Source of the DNA: an uncultured Porphyromonadaceae bacterium
GTDB lineage: Bacteria; Bacteroidota; Bacteroidia; Bacteroidales; Paludibacteraceae
DNA: 64,000 bases
NCBI GenBank assembly: GCA_949285425.1
Contig: CASEAJ010000070.1
Span: 1-64,000 of the forward strand
Direction of reading: 5' to 3'
Shown here piece by piece: positions 16,495 to 24,259 of this stretch. A model generated the notes under the pieces. The model saw only the letters and a program-made list of their open reading frames with translations, did no database searches and was not told the DNA's origin. Each line of letters opens with the position of its first letter. Positions within the stretch are counted from its first letter, which is position 1. Both the position numbers and the translations under genes were made by a program.

Positions 16495-18201
16495 TTACAG
16501 AGAAAAATGCTCGGCTATCGTACTCAAAGCATGTGCGGGGAAAAACGACAATGCTGCCACAATAAAAATCACGGCAAATGTCATGACCGCAAATGTAACC
16601 GTATCGGTTTTCAATGTACCAGCACTTTCCGGTATATACTTTTTCTGGGCCATGATGCCGGCAATGGCTACTTGCCCCACAATCGGTATAAAACGACTTA
16701 ATATAAGTACAATACCACAGGAGAAGTTCCAAAACCAGGTATTGTCTCCCAAGCCTTCAAAACCAGAACCATTGTTGGCGGCACAGGACGTATATTCATA
16801 AAGCATTTCACTCAGTCCGTGAAAACCCGGATTGTTCAACCACCCTCCCTCGTTTTCAACAAATACAGGAGCATGAGCAAAAAGATAGGCAGACAAAGCC
16901 GTTCCAACCAGAATGACAAACGGATGCAGCAAAGCAACAATGGAAGCAATCTTCATTTCACGAGCCTCCACCTTATGTCCCAAAAATTCAGGAGTACGCC
17001 CTACCATCAAACCGCTAATGAACACGGCAATGATAATGAAGGTAAAATAGTTCATCCATCCAACACCAACGCCACCAAACCAAGTGTTGATTTGCATGTT
17101 CAACATCTCCATCAATCCGGAAAGCGGCATCATCGAATCATGCATACTGTTTACTGAGCCATTGGATGTTACTGTTGTCACAATGCTCCACAACCCGGAT
17201 GCCCCTGAACCGATACGGACTTCCTTTCCTTCCATGGAACCATGATCTTGTACAATACCCATTTCATCTATACGCGGATTACCTCCCAGCTCCTGAGCAA
17301 CGTTAATGACAACACCGACAAGAAAAGCAAACAACATGACTCCATAAATGCTATACCCTAGTCTCTTTTTACGGATATAGAAACCGAAAGCCAACACCAT
17401 AGCCATCGGAATAATCAGAATGGAGCAGCATTCCAACATGTTTGTAAGATAAGTGGGATTTTCCAGCGGGTGGCTTGAATTTACACCAAAATAGCCTCCA
17501 CCGTTTGTACCCAATTGCTTGATTGGCACAATGGCTGCAGTCGGACCTTGCGACACATATTGTGTGTCACCTTCCAAAGTGGTAATCTGCATCTTTCCAT
17601 CAAAGCCCATCGGCATCCCTTCAACAATCAGAACGAAGCCAACCAGCAATGAAAGCGGCAACAAAATGCGAGTACAGCTCAACACAAGATAATACCAAAA
17701 GTTACCCATGGTCTTCGTTGTCTTATGAGCAAATGCATTCATGATTCCGGCCATAGCAGCCATACCCGTAGCAGCTGTAATGAACTGAAAGAGCATGATA
17801 ACAAACAACTGGGTAAAATAGGTCAGCCCGCTTTCGCCACTGTAGTGCTGCAGATTGCAATTTACCATAAATGAAATACAAGTGTTAAATGCCTGGTGGG
17901 CTGTCTGCCCCATGTTACCATCAGGGTTAAGCGGCAACACTTCTTGCGTAACCAGCAACACCATGCCCCACAAGAACCAAAAAAGATTTATGGCAAGCAA
18001 TGATTTCAGAAACTTTTTCCAATCCATTTCTTCTGCCGGATCAACACCTCCCAGTTTAAACATCCAACGTTCAACCGGCTTCATGAAGTCCGACCACGTT
18101 TTCTCTCCTCTATATACTTTGGCGATATACATCCCCAAGGGAAAACTTAACACCACCAAGAGGACAATCTGAGCTATTACACCTAAAATTTCCGTATTCA
18201 T
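16495..18201 (-). CDS. kdpA: Potassium-transporting ATPase subunit A
   Basis: A 568-residue KdpA, the K+-selective, channel-like subunit with about ten membrane segments. Selectivity-loop regions typical of KdpA are visible, among them GTNGGGYFGVNSSHPLENPT and TSCAANNGSGFEGL. It begins 15 bases after kdpF in the same operon and has normal length. Confidence 0.97.
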   Translation of the reverse strand: MNTEILGVIAQIVLLVVLSFPLGMYIAKVYRGEKTWSDFMKPVERWMFKLGGVDPAEEMDWKKFLKSLLAINLFWFLWGMVLLVTQEVLPLNPDGNMGQTAHQAFNTCISFMVNCNLQHYSGESGLTYFTQLFVIMLFQFITAATGMAAMAGIMNAFAHKTTKTMGNFWYYLVLSCTRILLPLSLLVGFVLIVEGMPMGFDGKMQITTLEGDTQYVSQGPTAAIVPIKQLGTNGGGYFGVNSSHPLENPTYLTNMLECCSILIIPMAMVLAFGFYIRKKRLGYSIYGVMLFAFLVGVVINVAQELGGNPRIDEMGIVQDHGSMEGKEVRIGSGASGLWSIVTTVTSNGSVNSMHDSMMPLSGLMEMLNMQINTWFGGVGVGWMNYFTFIIIAVFISGLMVGRTPEFLGHKVEAREMKIASIVALLHPFVILVGTALSAYLFAHAPVFVENEGGWLNNPGFHGLSEMLYEYTSCAANNGSGFEGLGDNTWFWNFSCGIVLILSRFIPIVGQVAIAGIMAQKKYIPESAGTLKTDTVTFAVMTFAVIFIVAALSFFPAHALSTIAEHFSL

Positions 18202-18216
18202 AGCAACGTTTTCTTT

Positions 18217-18297
18217 TTAAAACTTTTCGGGTCTGACAAGCACATACGCCATATAACCGAACATTATTACACCCAATACAAACAATACTGTATACAT
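18217..18297 (-). CDS. kdpF: KdpF-like small subunit
   Basis: A 26-residue ORF encoding one membrane helix that ends in VLVRPEKF, the typical KdpF C-terminus. It starts at an ATG (18297) preceded by a GGAGAAAG ribosome-binding site and stops 15 bases before kdpA. KdpF stabilises the Kdp complex in other bacteria. Recognition rests on size, position and the LxRPEKF end. Confidence 0.9.
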   Translation of the reverse strand: MYTVLFVLGVIMFGYMAYVLVRPEKF

Positions 18298-18326
18298 AAT
18301 TCTTTCTCCTTTTTCATTTCTTGTTT

Positions 18327-18425
18327 TCAGATTTTTTCGAACCAGTCAATGCATTTGAAGAAGAGCCAAAAGCAGGCCACACCACTCAAGACACAAATTA
18401 AAAAACCGAATGAAAATAAATCCAT
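18327..18425 (-). CDS. Hypothetical 32-residue membrane protein upstream of kdpF
   Basis: ATG at 18425 opens a 32-codon ORF with a single hydrophobic helix (starting MDLFSFGFLICVLSG) and an amphipathic end (KCIDWFEKI). It is the first possible gene of the kdp transcript and ends 29 bases before the kdpF start. I do not recognise a family. Its position and topology suggest an extra small subunit or a leader peptide; coding status needs conservation evidence. Confidence 0.55.
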   Translation of the reverse strand: MDLFSFGFLICVLSGVACFWLFFKCIDWFEKI

Positions 18426-18475
18426 AATCTTACTTTTTAAATTAATACTACATTGTTAACTATACCGGCCTGACA

Positions 18476-18491
18476 AACGAAAGGCATGCCA
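18476..18491 (-). promoter_or_regulatory. Candidate sigma-54 (-24/-12) promoter of the kdp operon
   Basis: Read on the minus strand: TGGCATG, four bases, TCGTT, against the consensus TGGCACG-N4-TTGCW. The -24 half differs at one position; the -12 half has T where C is usual. The GG-to-G spacing is correct, and the site lies about 50 bases before the first small ORF. The sigma-54 activator gene next door makes it plausible. Confidence 0.5.
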
Positions 18492-18552
18492 AAATCAAAA
18501 TTTGGGAAACAACCATTTAAAAACCAAATTATTAATGCATGAAGAGTATTTT

Positions 18553-18599
18553 AAATGATAAAGCCGGCTTTCCAAAATGGAAAGCCGGCTTTATCATTT
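18553..18599. terminator. Long perfect hairpin upstream of the kdp operon
   Basis: A 21-bp perfect stem with AAAGCCGGCTTTCC on the left arm and a five-base loop. It follows the terminator at 18602-18635 and probably reinforces the end of the upstream transcript. Confidence 0.7.
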
Positions 18600-18601
18600 T
18601 G

Positions 18602-18635
18602 ACAAAAAAATCGGTTGCCGGGAACAGCCAACCGA
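18602..18635 (-). terminator. Terminator after the sigma-54 activator gene
   Basis: TCGGTTG / CAACCGA stem (18611-18635) followed on the minus strand by seven T (18602-18608). It lies 320 bases past the activator stop codon, so the transcript would have a long 3' region. Confidence 0.7.
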
Positions 18636-18956
18636 ACAAAATCCTTTTTTGGAGGAAGCGTGCTAAAGACGCCCGGGGTAAAGACTATAGGTAGATTCTA
18701 TAAGTTCCCCTCCATAAAAATATACATTGTGGATTAGCTTTTACGTGCTTTTTGCTTTCATGCAGTATTTTTTGTACTTTCATTTTCAATCGCATAGCCC
18801 GCCATGCTCTTTAATATAACTGAAGTTCGGCTTCACATCGACCATATTCAAGTAAGCTTGATATTGTGCTAGGTTTGCATGAGTTTTCAAAGAAAGAAAC
18901 AAAACCTGTCCGTCTGAAAAGCAAAAATCACTTATAAAACAATATATAGAATCCAC

Positions 18957-20279
18957 CTATAATTTATATTCTTCTATTTTACGATACAAAGTAGTCAAAC
19001 CTATTTTCAACAGACGGGAAGCCTCGGTCTTGTTCCCCCCGGTATGTTGCAACACCTTCGCTATATGACGCCGTTCTATACTGGCCAAATCAAAATCCGC
19101 AGTCTCCTTTCCATTGTTTTCAACAGCAGTATCCTGCAATTCAAAAGGAAGGTCCTGCAAAGTCAACTGACGGTCGCACACAATGACACTGCGTTCCATT
19201 ACATTGCGCAACTCACGTACATTGCCTTTCCATTCGGCCCGCAGCAAAGCGGCCAAACAGTCGTCCGTCATGCCATCCACCTGCTTGTTTTGTTTCTTAG
19301 AAAAACGTTTCAAGAACGTATCGGCAAGCAGCTTTATGTCCTCTTTACGTTCGCGCAATGGTGGCAAGGGTATTTGAAATACGGATATACGATAAAAAAG
19401 GTCCTCACGGAAATTTCCTTTTTCTATTTCTTCCTTCAAGTTTCGGTTTGTAGCAGAAATAATACGTACATCGACCTTGGTAGGTTTGGTGTCACCTATC
19501 TTGATATATTCTCCCGTTTCAAGCACACGCAACAATTTTGCCTGCAGTTCAAAAGCCATTTCTCCGATTTCATCCAGAAAAATCGTTCCGTGGTCAGCCA
19601 TTTCAAACAGTCCTTTCTTGTCTTTCAATGCCCCGGTAAACGAACCGGCCTTATATCCGAACAATTCACTCTCGAGCAGGTCTTTGCTAAATGCAGAGCA
19701 ATTGACAGCAATAAATCCGTTCTTATTCCGTGCACTGGCCTGATGGATAGCTTGTGCAAAAATCTCCTTACCGGTGCCTGTCTCACCAGTCAACAACACC
19801 GTCACATCTGTCGCCGACACCTTACGTGCAAGCATCACAGAACGCTGCAACACTGCCGAGGTTCCCAATATGGCATCAAACGAGCAAGCTGTTGAAGAGA
19901 TATGCTCCTTACTCCTCTTCACACGATCCATGGCACGACTGATAATGGGAATGATTTTGTTGTTGTCATCCCCCTTGGTGATATAGTCAAACGCACCGTT
20001 CTTGATAGCTTGAACGCCATCTTCTATATTGCCATGGGCCGTGAGCAAAATGACTTCGCAGTCAGGACACTGCCTTTTAATTTCAGAAATGAACATCACC
20101 CCGTTACCATCGGGCAAAAAGACATCGCACAACACCACTTGAGGCATATGCAATTTCAATTGTTTCAAACCGGCAGCACAATCTGCAGCCTGAAAAACTT
20201 CATACCCTTCCAGCTCGAGCATACGGGAAAGCAGTTTCCGAATGATCGGTTCATCGTCGATAATCAGTAATGTATCCAT
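18957..20279 (-). CDS. NtrC-family sigma-54-dependent response regulator
   Basis: A 440-residue response regulator with three parts. A receiver domain (about 1-115) has D8/D9, phospho-acceptor D52, T80 and K102. An AAA+ domain (about 135-365) has Walker A GETGTGKE, the sigma-54 contact loop as GSFTGA (212-217; a Ser variant of GAFTGA) and Walker B IFLDEIGE (D236, E237). A C-terminal Fis-type HTH follows (GNKTEASRLLKIGLTTLYRK). It lies upstream of kdp in the same direction, with split kdpD genes about 3 kb away. The inferred role is activating kdp, in place of the OmpR-type KdpE of E. coli. Confidence 0.92.
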   Translation of the reverse strand: MDTLLIIDDEPIIRKLLSRMLELEGYEVFQAADCAAGLKQLKLHMPQVVLCDVFLPDGNGVMFISEIKRQCPDCEVILLTAHGNIEDGVQAIKNGAFDYITKGDDNNKIIPIISRAMDRVKRSKEHISSTACSFDAILGTSAVLQRSVMLARKVSATDVTVLLTGETGTGKEIFAQAIHQASARNKNGFIAVNCSAFSKDLLESELFGYKAGSFTGALKDKKGLFEMADHGTIFLDEIGEMAFELQAKLLRVLETGEYIKIGDTKPTKVDVRIISATNRNLKEEIEKGNFREDLFYRISVFQIPLPPLRERKEDIKLLADTFLKRFSKKQNKQVDGMTDDCLAALLRAEWKGNVRELRNVMERSVIVCDRQLTLQDLPFELQDTAVENNGKETADFDLASIERRHIAKVLQHTGGNKTEASRLLKIGLTTLYRKIEEYKL

Positions 20280-20420
20280 ACAATATTATTAGGTATATAC
20301 AACAGCGGGCAACAGCAAACAAAACTTGTCCACTCTCAGTAAAAAGCAAAGATAGAAAAAAAGGTCGGAATATGCCTCCGGTCATATACCGTCACAGATT
20401 GCTTTGCAAAAAAAATGAAA

Positions 20421-20457
20421 AAAACAAAAAGGGAATCTGCCTTGTAGGCAAATTCCC
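20421..20457 (-). terminator. Terminator of rplS
   Basis: GGGAATTTGCCT / AGGCAGATTCCC stem followed on the minus strand by TTTTTGTTTTTTT. Confidence 0.85.
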
Positions 20458-20487
20458 TTCGTTGCTTCTTTTTCTGAAAGACGACAA

Positions 20488-20835
20488 TTAGCTACGTCTT
20501 TCTTTGATTTTGGCTTTCTTACCAGTAAGTCCGCGGAGATAATACAATTTGGCACGACGTACTTTACCCAATTTGTTTACAGTGATTGATTCTATGAACG
20601 GAGAGTCCATAGGGAAAATACGTTCAACACCTACGTTACCCGACATTTTGCGAACAGTAAAACGCTTCTTGTCACCATGACCTGCGATTTTAATCACATC
20701 ACCACGGAATTCCTGAATACGTTCCTTGTTACCTTCTTTAATGCGGTAAGCCACTGTAATGGTGTCACCGCTCTTAAACGCAGGATGAGTCTTTCCTACA
20801 TAGAAAGCTTCTTCTGCAACCTTAATTAAATCCAT
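20488..20835 (-). CDS. rplS: 50S ribosomal protein L19
   Basis: A 115-residue L19, a protein at the 30S-50S interface. The family stretches [24 protein letters not shown] and [11 protein letters not shown] are all present, with the ending [23 protein letters not shown] at 20835 is chosen because upstream in-frame codons would add non-family residues. It is a single gene with its own strong promoter and terminator. Its promoter directly abuts a scrap of an Rhs gene. Confidence 0.97.
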   Translation of the reverse strand: MDLIKVAEEAFYVGKTHPAFKSGDTITVAYRIKEGNKERIQEFRGDVIKIAGHGDKKRFTVRKMSGNVGVERIFPMDSPFIESITVNKLGKVRRAKLYYLRGLTGKKAKIKERRS

Positions 20836-20922
20836 TGTTTTTGGTTTTTTAATAGTTGATACTATGCGCAATATTCACAGATATCCCTCTATTCTGCCAG
20901 AGATTACGCTGAATTCGAGGTG

Positions 20923-20953
20923 CAAAGGTATATCTTTTTTCCGGTTTGACAAA
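20923..20953 (-). promoter_or_regulatory. Promoter of rplS
   Basis: Minus-strand TTTG (20950-20953), a 19-base spacer, TACCTTTG (20923-20930), about 90 bases before the start codon. Confidence 0.75.
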
Positions 20954-20994
20954 ACCTGGCATCCGAAAACTTTTGACAGACAGCGCAACGCATT

Positions 20995-21107
20995 CTGTTT
21001 CCCTGGGTAGGCCGCAGAGATAGTACCTTGTGCGTTGCACGGTAATGGCGCTGTCTCCTGAGGCATTCCACACCTCGCGGACGTTGCCCTGGTGGTCGAG
21101 GCGGCAT
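20995..21107 (-). pseudogene. Rhs/YD-repeat core fragment
   Basis: Directly after the stop of the gene at 21110, in the same frame, about 38 codons read RLDHQGNVREVWNASGDS followed by TVQRTRYY and GLPRETE. This is the conserved Rhs core motif found just before the variable toxin tip. There is no start codon and the similarity fades near the rplS promoter. It is the remnant of an Rhs toxin gene that was truncated here or carried as a silent cassette. Confidence 0.75.
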
Positions 21108-21109
21108 GT

Positions 21110-21655
21110 TTATACAACATCTTCCTCTTTCAGAGTTTTGCTTACCCAATACTTTTTGCCGTTTTTTGCCGTAACTTGTCTGCATTTTGATTTTAAGAAT
21201 TTCACTATCATTTTATAATAAGATTTCAGTTCTTCCGTTGCTGGAAATTCTCCATAATTTGTTTGCCAATCGTAATGCAGATAACGGGCATAATAATCAA
21301 TATCTGTTCGTTTATATTTTATATAAGCATCATCAGCAAAACCAAGGTAAAAAGAAATACGAATACAAGGACCTCCCGTTCGTTGCATTATATAATACTT
21401 CCCTTTAATCCGTTCATAATTTTCTTCAAACTGCTTCATTAATAATGGTTCTATCTGAAATATCGGTAAAACGACAAAATAAGTTGTTTCTTCCTTTCTA
21501 TTAATTCGGTCAATTAATTCTTCGCTATTTTGTATTTCCATTATTTGGGGTTTATCGTACAATATATCGGAAACAAATGTAGCCTGCTTAGATCGAACAA
21601 TGTCAAACAAATCTTTCCTTTCATCATCTGTAATATAAAAACTTATTTCTGGCAT
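21110..21655 (-). CDS. Hypothetical protein, possible immunity protein of an Rhs module
   Basis: A 181-residue cytoplasmic protein with no signal peptide or membrane segment and no domain I can name. It is rich in Tyr, Lys and Asp, with a Lys-rich C-terminus (SKTLKEEDVV). It lies between frame-broken toxin-like sequence (21697-21930) and an Rhs core fragment, with a DUF2185 immunity-type gene upstream. That is the usual arrangement of a displaced toxin-immunity cassette, so an immunity role is the best guess. Base composition is AT-richer than the neighbouring core genes. Confidence 0.5.
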   Translation of the reverse strand: MPEISFYITDDERKDLFDIVRSKQATFVSDILYDKPQIMEIQNSEELIDRINRKEETTYFVVLPIFQIEPLLMKQFEENYERIKGKYYIMQRTGGPCIRISFYLGFADDAYIKYKRTDIDYYARYLHYDWQTNYGEFPATEELKSYYKMIVKFLKSKCRQVTAKNGKKYWVSKTLKEEDVV

Positions 21656-21696
21656 AATTAATTTCCTCCAACTTGATATGTTTCAAAAGGAATACC

Positions 21697-21930
21697 TAAG
21701 AACAGTTATCCTCTTCCCGTTTGATATTACGCTGACTATTCGGATTTCTTTTAACTTCATATATTTTGATTGTTTTTCCTATTTGAGAATCCGGTCGTCT
21801 ATTTAAGTTTTCAGCATTAATCTTCTTTTCTCTCAATATCCATTGTCCAGGATTGCATCTCTTGCTTTTTGTTCCTGCATATCTACAGCCTCTTGATGGC
21901 CAGGTTTCCTTTTGCACCATGAAGATTTGG
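21697..21930 (-). pseudogene. Frameshifted remnant, possibly an Rhs toxin tip
   Basis: Two overlapping minus frames read like one broken gene. One gives GHQEAVDMQEQKARDAILDN and stops near 21787; the other continues with WILREKKINAENLNRRPDSQ and ends KREEDNCS at 21696. Joining them needs one frameshift near 21790. No start codon is evident. The position, between two immunity-like genes, suits a C-terminal toxin fragment. The toxin type is not recognisable. Confidence 0.4.
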
Positions 21931-21947
21931 CAATCCCTAGGGTCTAT

Positions 21948-22277
21948 CTATATAAAGATAAATGTATCATCATCTTTCACTTTCTCTAACTCCACTCCAA
22001 TGTCACTATCTAAATATTTAATAATAGAAGGATCATAATTAGCAATAGTATTTACATCGTAGATTGATATGTTATCTGGATTATTTATGTAATCTTGGCT
22101 TTCATCCCCGGCAAAAAAACGCCAACCACTGTCACTTGAATCATCCGGTTGCTCTCTATACATATAACCAACTTTTTCCCCATCTACCGTTATTCTGTCT
22201 GTGGCGATACAGTACCCCATTGGAGGTATTAGCTGTTTTATGTCTTCTATGTCAAGTCGAAATTTATTGTACCTCAT
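21948..22277 (-). CDS. DUF2185 (Imm33-like) immunity protein
   Basis: A 109-residue cytoplasmic protein matching the DUF2185/Imm33-type immunity domain: IATDRITVDGEKVGYMYRE, then DSGWRFFAGDESQDYINNP and VNTIANYDPSII. Such proteins neutralise polymorphic toxin tips. Here it is an orphan: the adjacent toxin sequence is only a broken fragment. It probably protects against toxins delivered by neighbouring cells, or is a relic. Assignment is from memory of the family pattern. Confidence 0.75.
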   Translation of the reverse strand: MRYNKFRLDIEDIKQLIPPMGYCIATDRITVDGEKVGYMYREQPDDSSDSGWRFFAGDESQDYINNPDNISIYDVNTIANYDPSIIKYLDSDIGVELEKVKDDDTFIFI

Positions 22278-22517
22278 TTGTTTTTCTCCGTATTTGTTTA
22301 ATCCGAAACCTGTCCTTTATATCATTTGGAGGATTGCTTCAAGCCGGATAGTTAGTTGTTCTACGTTTTAAATGGCATGAATTACTTGTTGACAGTTATC
22401 GCTCCTTTGCTTTCTTTAACAATCCTTCTTCCGAAAAAGTTTGCCCGAATGTTGCTTTTTCTTTGCTTGCCGTATGATTCGTGCAGGTATGCCTGCATAT
22501 TTTCTGTTTTTTGCGGG

Positions 22518-22621
22518 AATATTCTATAGCCTCCCATGGGAGGTCATATAGCCTCGCATGGGAGGTTATATGACCTCCGTACGCAGGTCATATAACCTCC
22601 GCACGGAGGCTATAGAATATT
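22518..22621. repeat. 22-bp-period palindrome array B (four units)
   Basis: Four 14-base units begin at 22530, 22552, 22574 and 22596: CCTCCCATGGGAGG, CCTCGCATGGGAGG, CCTCCGTACGCAGG and CCTCCGCACGGAGG. They are separated by TCATATAG, TTATATGA and TCATATAA. The outer flanks AATATTCTATAG and CTATAGAATATT are a perfect inverted repeat, so the 104-base element is symmetric as a whole. The four-base centres differ, while the arms keep their self-complementarity. Confidence 0.9.
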
Positions 22622-22882
22622 CTGGCAAAAGTCAATGAATATTTCCGCATGGAATGGCGTTGCAATGTGGTTGGAATGGAAAAATGTAGAAATGGAAAGA
22701 CTGGCAGTGAAAAGCATGTCGTGCATGTAAGAAAGAATGATTGTTCATTCAACCGGAAGAAGTGTGTTATCCCCTTTTAGCTCAAGATGGAAAAACTGAG
22801 GTCCGACATACGCCGGCAAAAAACTTCATTTTTCCAGCATCCTGCTCTCATTCCATGGAATATTACAACCCTCCTTCCAAAC

Positions 22883-22926
22883 CAGACCCTTTCATTTTGA
22901 CAACCTGACCTTTTCATTTTGACAAA
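22883..22926. repeat. Two-copy 22-bp direct repeat upstream of the kdpD-like gene
   Basis: GACCCTTTCATTTTGACAA and GACCTTTTCATTTTGACAA begin exactly 22 bases apart (22885 and 22907). The core TCATTTTGACAA also occurs at 18594-18605, about 105 bases upstream of the candidate kdp sigma-54 promoter. It may be a binding site of the local response regulator. Confidence 0.5.
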
Positions 22927-23111
22927 TGTGCGACAAAACCTTACCCTGCATCTTCCTGAAAATAAAAGACCTGCTTTTCTGGCATTATTTTCACAAAGAA
23001 AAAAAACGGTTCAGGGAGCATACCAAACATCATTTTCAAGAGAGAGAATACAAAAAGATAAAAAAACGACGAGATTATAGTATATTTACATTCTATTTTC
23101 AGACAGCATAA

Positions 23112-24245
23112 ATGGAACAACTGCAAGAAGAGAACGTACAAAGATTCCTTGACTTAATAAAAAAGTCGAGAAGAGGAAAATTCAAAATCTACATTGGCAT
23201 GATAGCCGGAGTAGGAAAAAGTTACCGCATGCTGCAAGATGCACACGAAATGCTCGACAACGGTGTTGATGTACAGGTAGGCTATATAGAAACTCACGGA
23301 CGAGACGGTACCGAGGCCTTGCTCACAGGATTGCCCATCATTCCCCGCAAAAAGATTTTCTACAAAGGCAAGGAACTGGAAGAAATGGACATTGACGCCA
23401 TATTACAGCTACACCCCGAACTGGTAATCGTCGATGAACTGGCCCACACCAACGTAGATGGCAGCCGCAACGAAAAGCGCTGGCAAGATGTCATGGAATT
23501 GCTCGATGCGGGCATCAACGTGATATCGGCGGTCAACATACAGCATATCGAAAGTTTGAACGAAGAAGTCAAAGACATTGTACATATCGAGATAAAAGAA
23601 CGCATTCCTGACAAGGTCCTGCAAGAAGCCGATGAAGTGGTCAATATCGACCTCACCGCCGACGAACTGATAAACCGGCTGAAAACCGGAAAAATATACC
23701 GCCCTGAAAAAATAGAACTTGCCCTCAACAACTTTTTCAAGACAGAACACATCCTTCAGTTACGCGAACTGGCCTTGAAAGAAGTGGCATTCCGGGTAGA
23801 ACGGAAAGTGGAAAGCGAAATAGTGCCCAGTGACAAAGGGATTCGCCATGAAAAATTTCTCGCCTGCATAAGCAGTCACGAGAAAACCCCAAGAAGCATT
23901 ATACGCAAGACGGCCCGGCTGGCATCGCGCTACAACACGTGCTTCTTCGTCCTGTATGTACAGACACCGGCCGAAAGTCCCGACCGTATTCCGCTTGCCA
24001 CCCAACGGCATCTGCTCAACCACTTCAAGCTGGTTGCCGAACTGGACGGCGAGGTCATACAAGCCTCTTCACCGAATATATTGGAAGAAATAACAAAAAC
24101 CTGTAAAGAACACCAAATCACCACCGTGTGTATGGGGCATCCTGCTTTTGCCATGCCATCGGCTTTTCTGCACATACCTGGATACAGAAATTTTTTACGG
24201 TCACTATCTGAAATGAATATTGACCTGATTATACTTGCACCCTAA
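23112..24245 (+). CDS. KdpD-type sensor, N-terminal KdpD and USP domains only
   Basis: A 377-residue cytoplasmic protein equal to the first half of E. coli KdpD. The KdpD domain (about 20-230) has a P-loop IAGVGKSY (33-37) and a Walker-B-like VIVDELAHTNVDGSRN (D108, E109), with GYIETHGRDGTEALL between them. A universal-stress-protein-like domain follows (about 245-375). The four membrane helices and kinase core of full-length KdpD are absent; a separate histidine kinase begins 15 bases downstream. The likely role is sensing K+ or turgor status and passing it to that kinase. Confidence 0.92.
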   Translation: MEQLQEENVQRFLDLIKKSRRGKFKIYIGMIAGVGKSYRMLQDAHEMLDNGVDVQVGYIETHGRDGTEALLTGLPIIPRKKIFYKGKELEEMDIDAILQLHPELVIVDELAHTNVDGSRNEKRWQDVMELLDAGINVISAVNIQHIESLNEEVKDIVHIEIKERIPDKVLQEADEVVNIDLTADELINRLKTGKIYRPEKIELALNNFFKTEHILQLRELALKEVAFRVERKVESEIVPSDKGIRHEKFLACISSHEKTPRSIIRKTARLASRYNTCFFVLYVQTPAESPDRIPLATQRHLLNHFKLVAELDGEVIQASSPNILEEITKTCKEHQITTVCMGHPAFAMPSAFLHIPGYRNFLRSLSEMNIDLIILAP

Positions 24246-24259
24246 AAAACGAAACTGTT

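Larger units (their letters stand above)
18426..18956. other. Intergenic region between the sigma-54 activator gene and the kdp operon
   Basis: About 530 bases holding two hairpin terminators, a candidate sigma-54 promoter and a structured stretch (18651-18713) in which GGAGG can pair with CCTCC, GCGT with ACGC and TATAG with CTATA. In addition, 18687-18702 is an inverted copy (15 of 16) of the bases around the activator stop codon (18945-18960). Nothing matches a riboswitch or RNA family that I know. Confidence 0.5.
22278..23111. other. 834-base intergenic region between orphan immunity gene and kdpD-like gene
   Basis: Holds palindrome array B (22518-22621), an isolated palindrome TGCAGGTATGCCTGCA (22483-22498) and a two-copy 22-bp direct repeat (22883-22926) upstream of the kdpD-like gene. 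A weak sigma-54-like sequence lies at 22980-22995 (TGGCATTATTTTCACA), with AC instead of GC at -12. No ORF here looks coding. Confidence 0.5.

Noticed and set aside
18640..18720. SRP RNA, 6S RNA or c-di-AMP riboswitch
   Set aside because: The stretch is structured, but I found none of the conserved bases of those RNAs.
22518..22621. CRISPR array
   Set aside because: The repeated units are only 14-18 bases, the gaps 4-8 bases, there are only four units and no cas genes.
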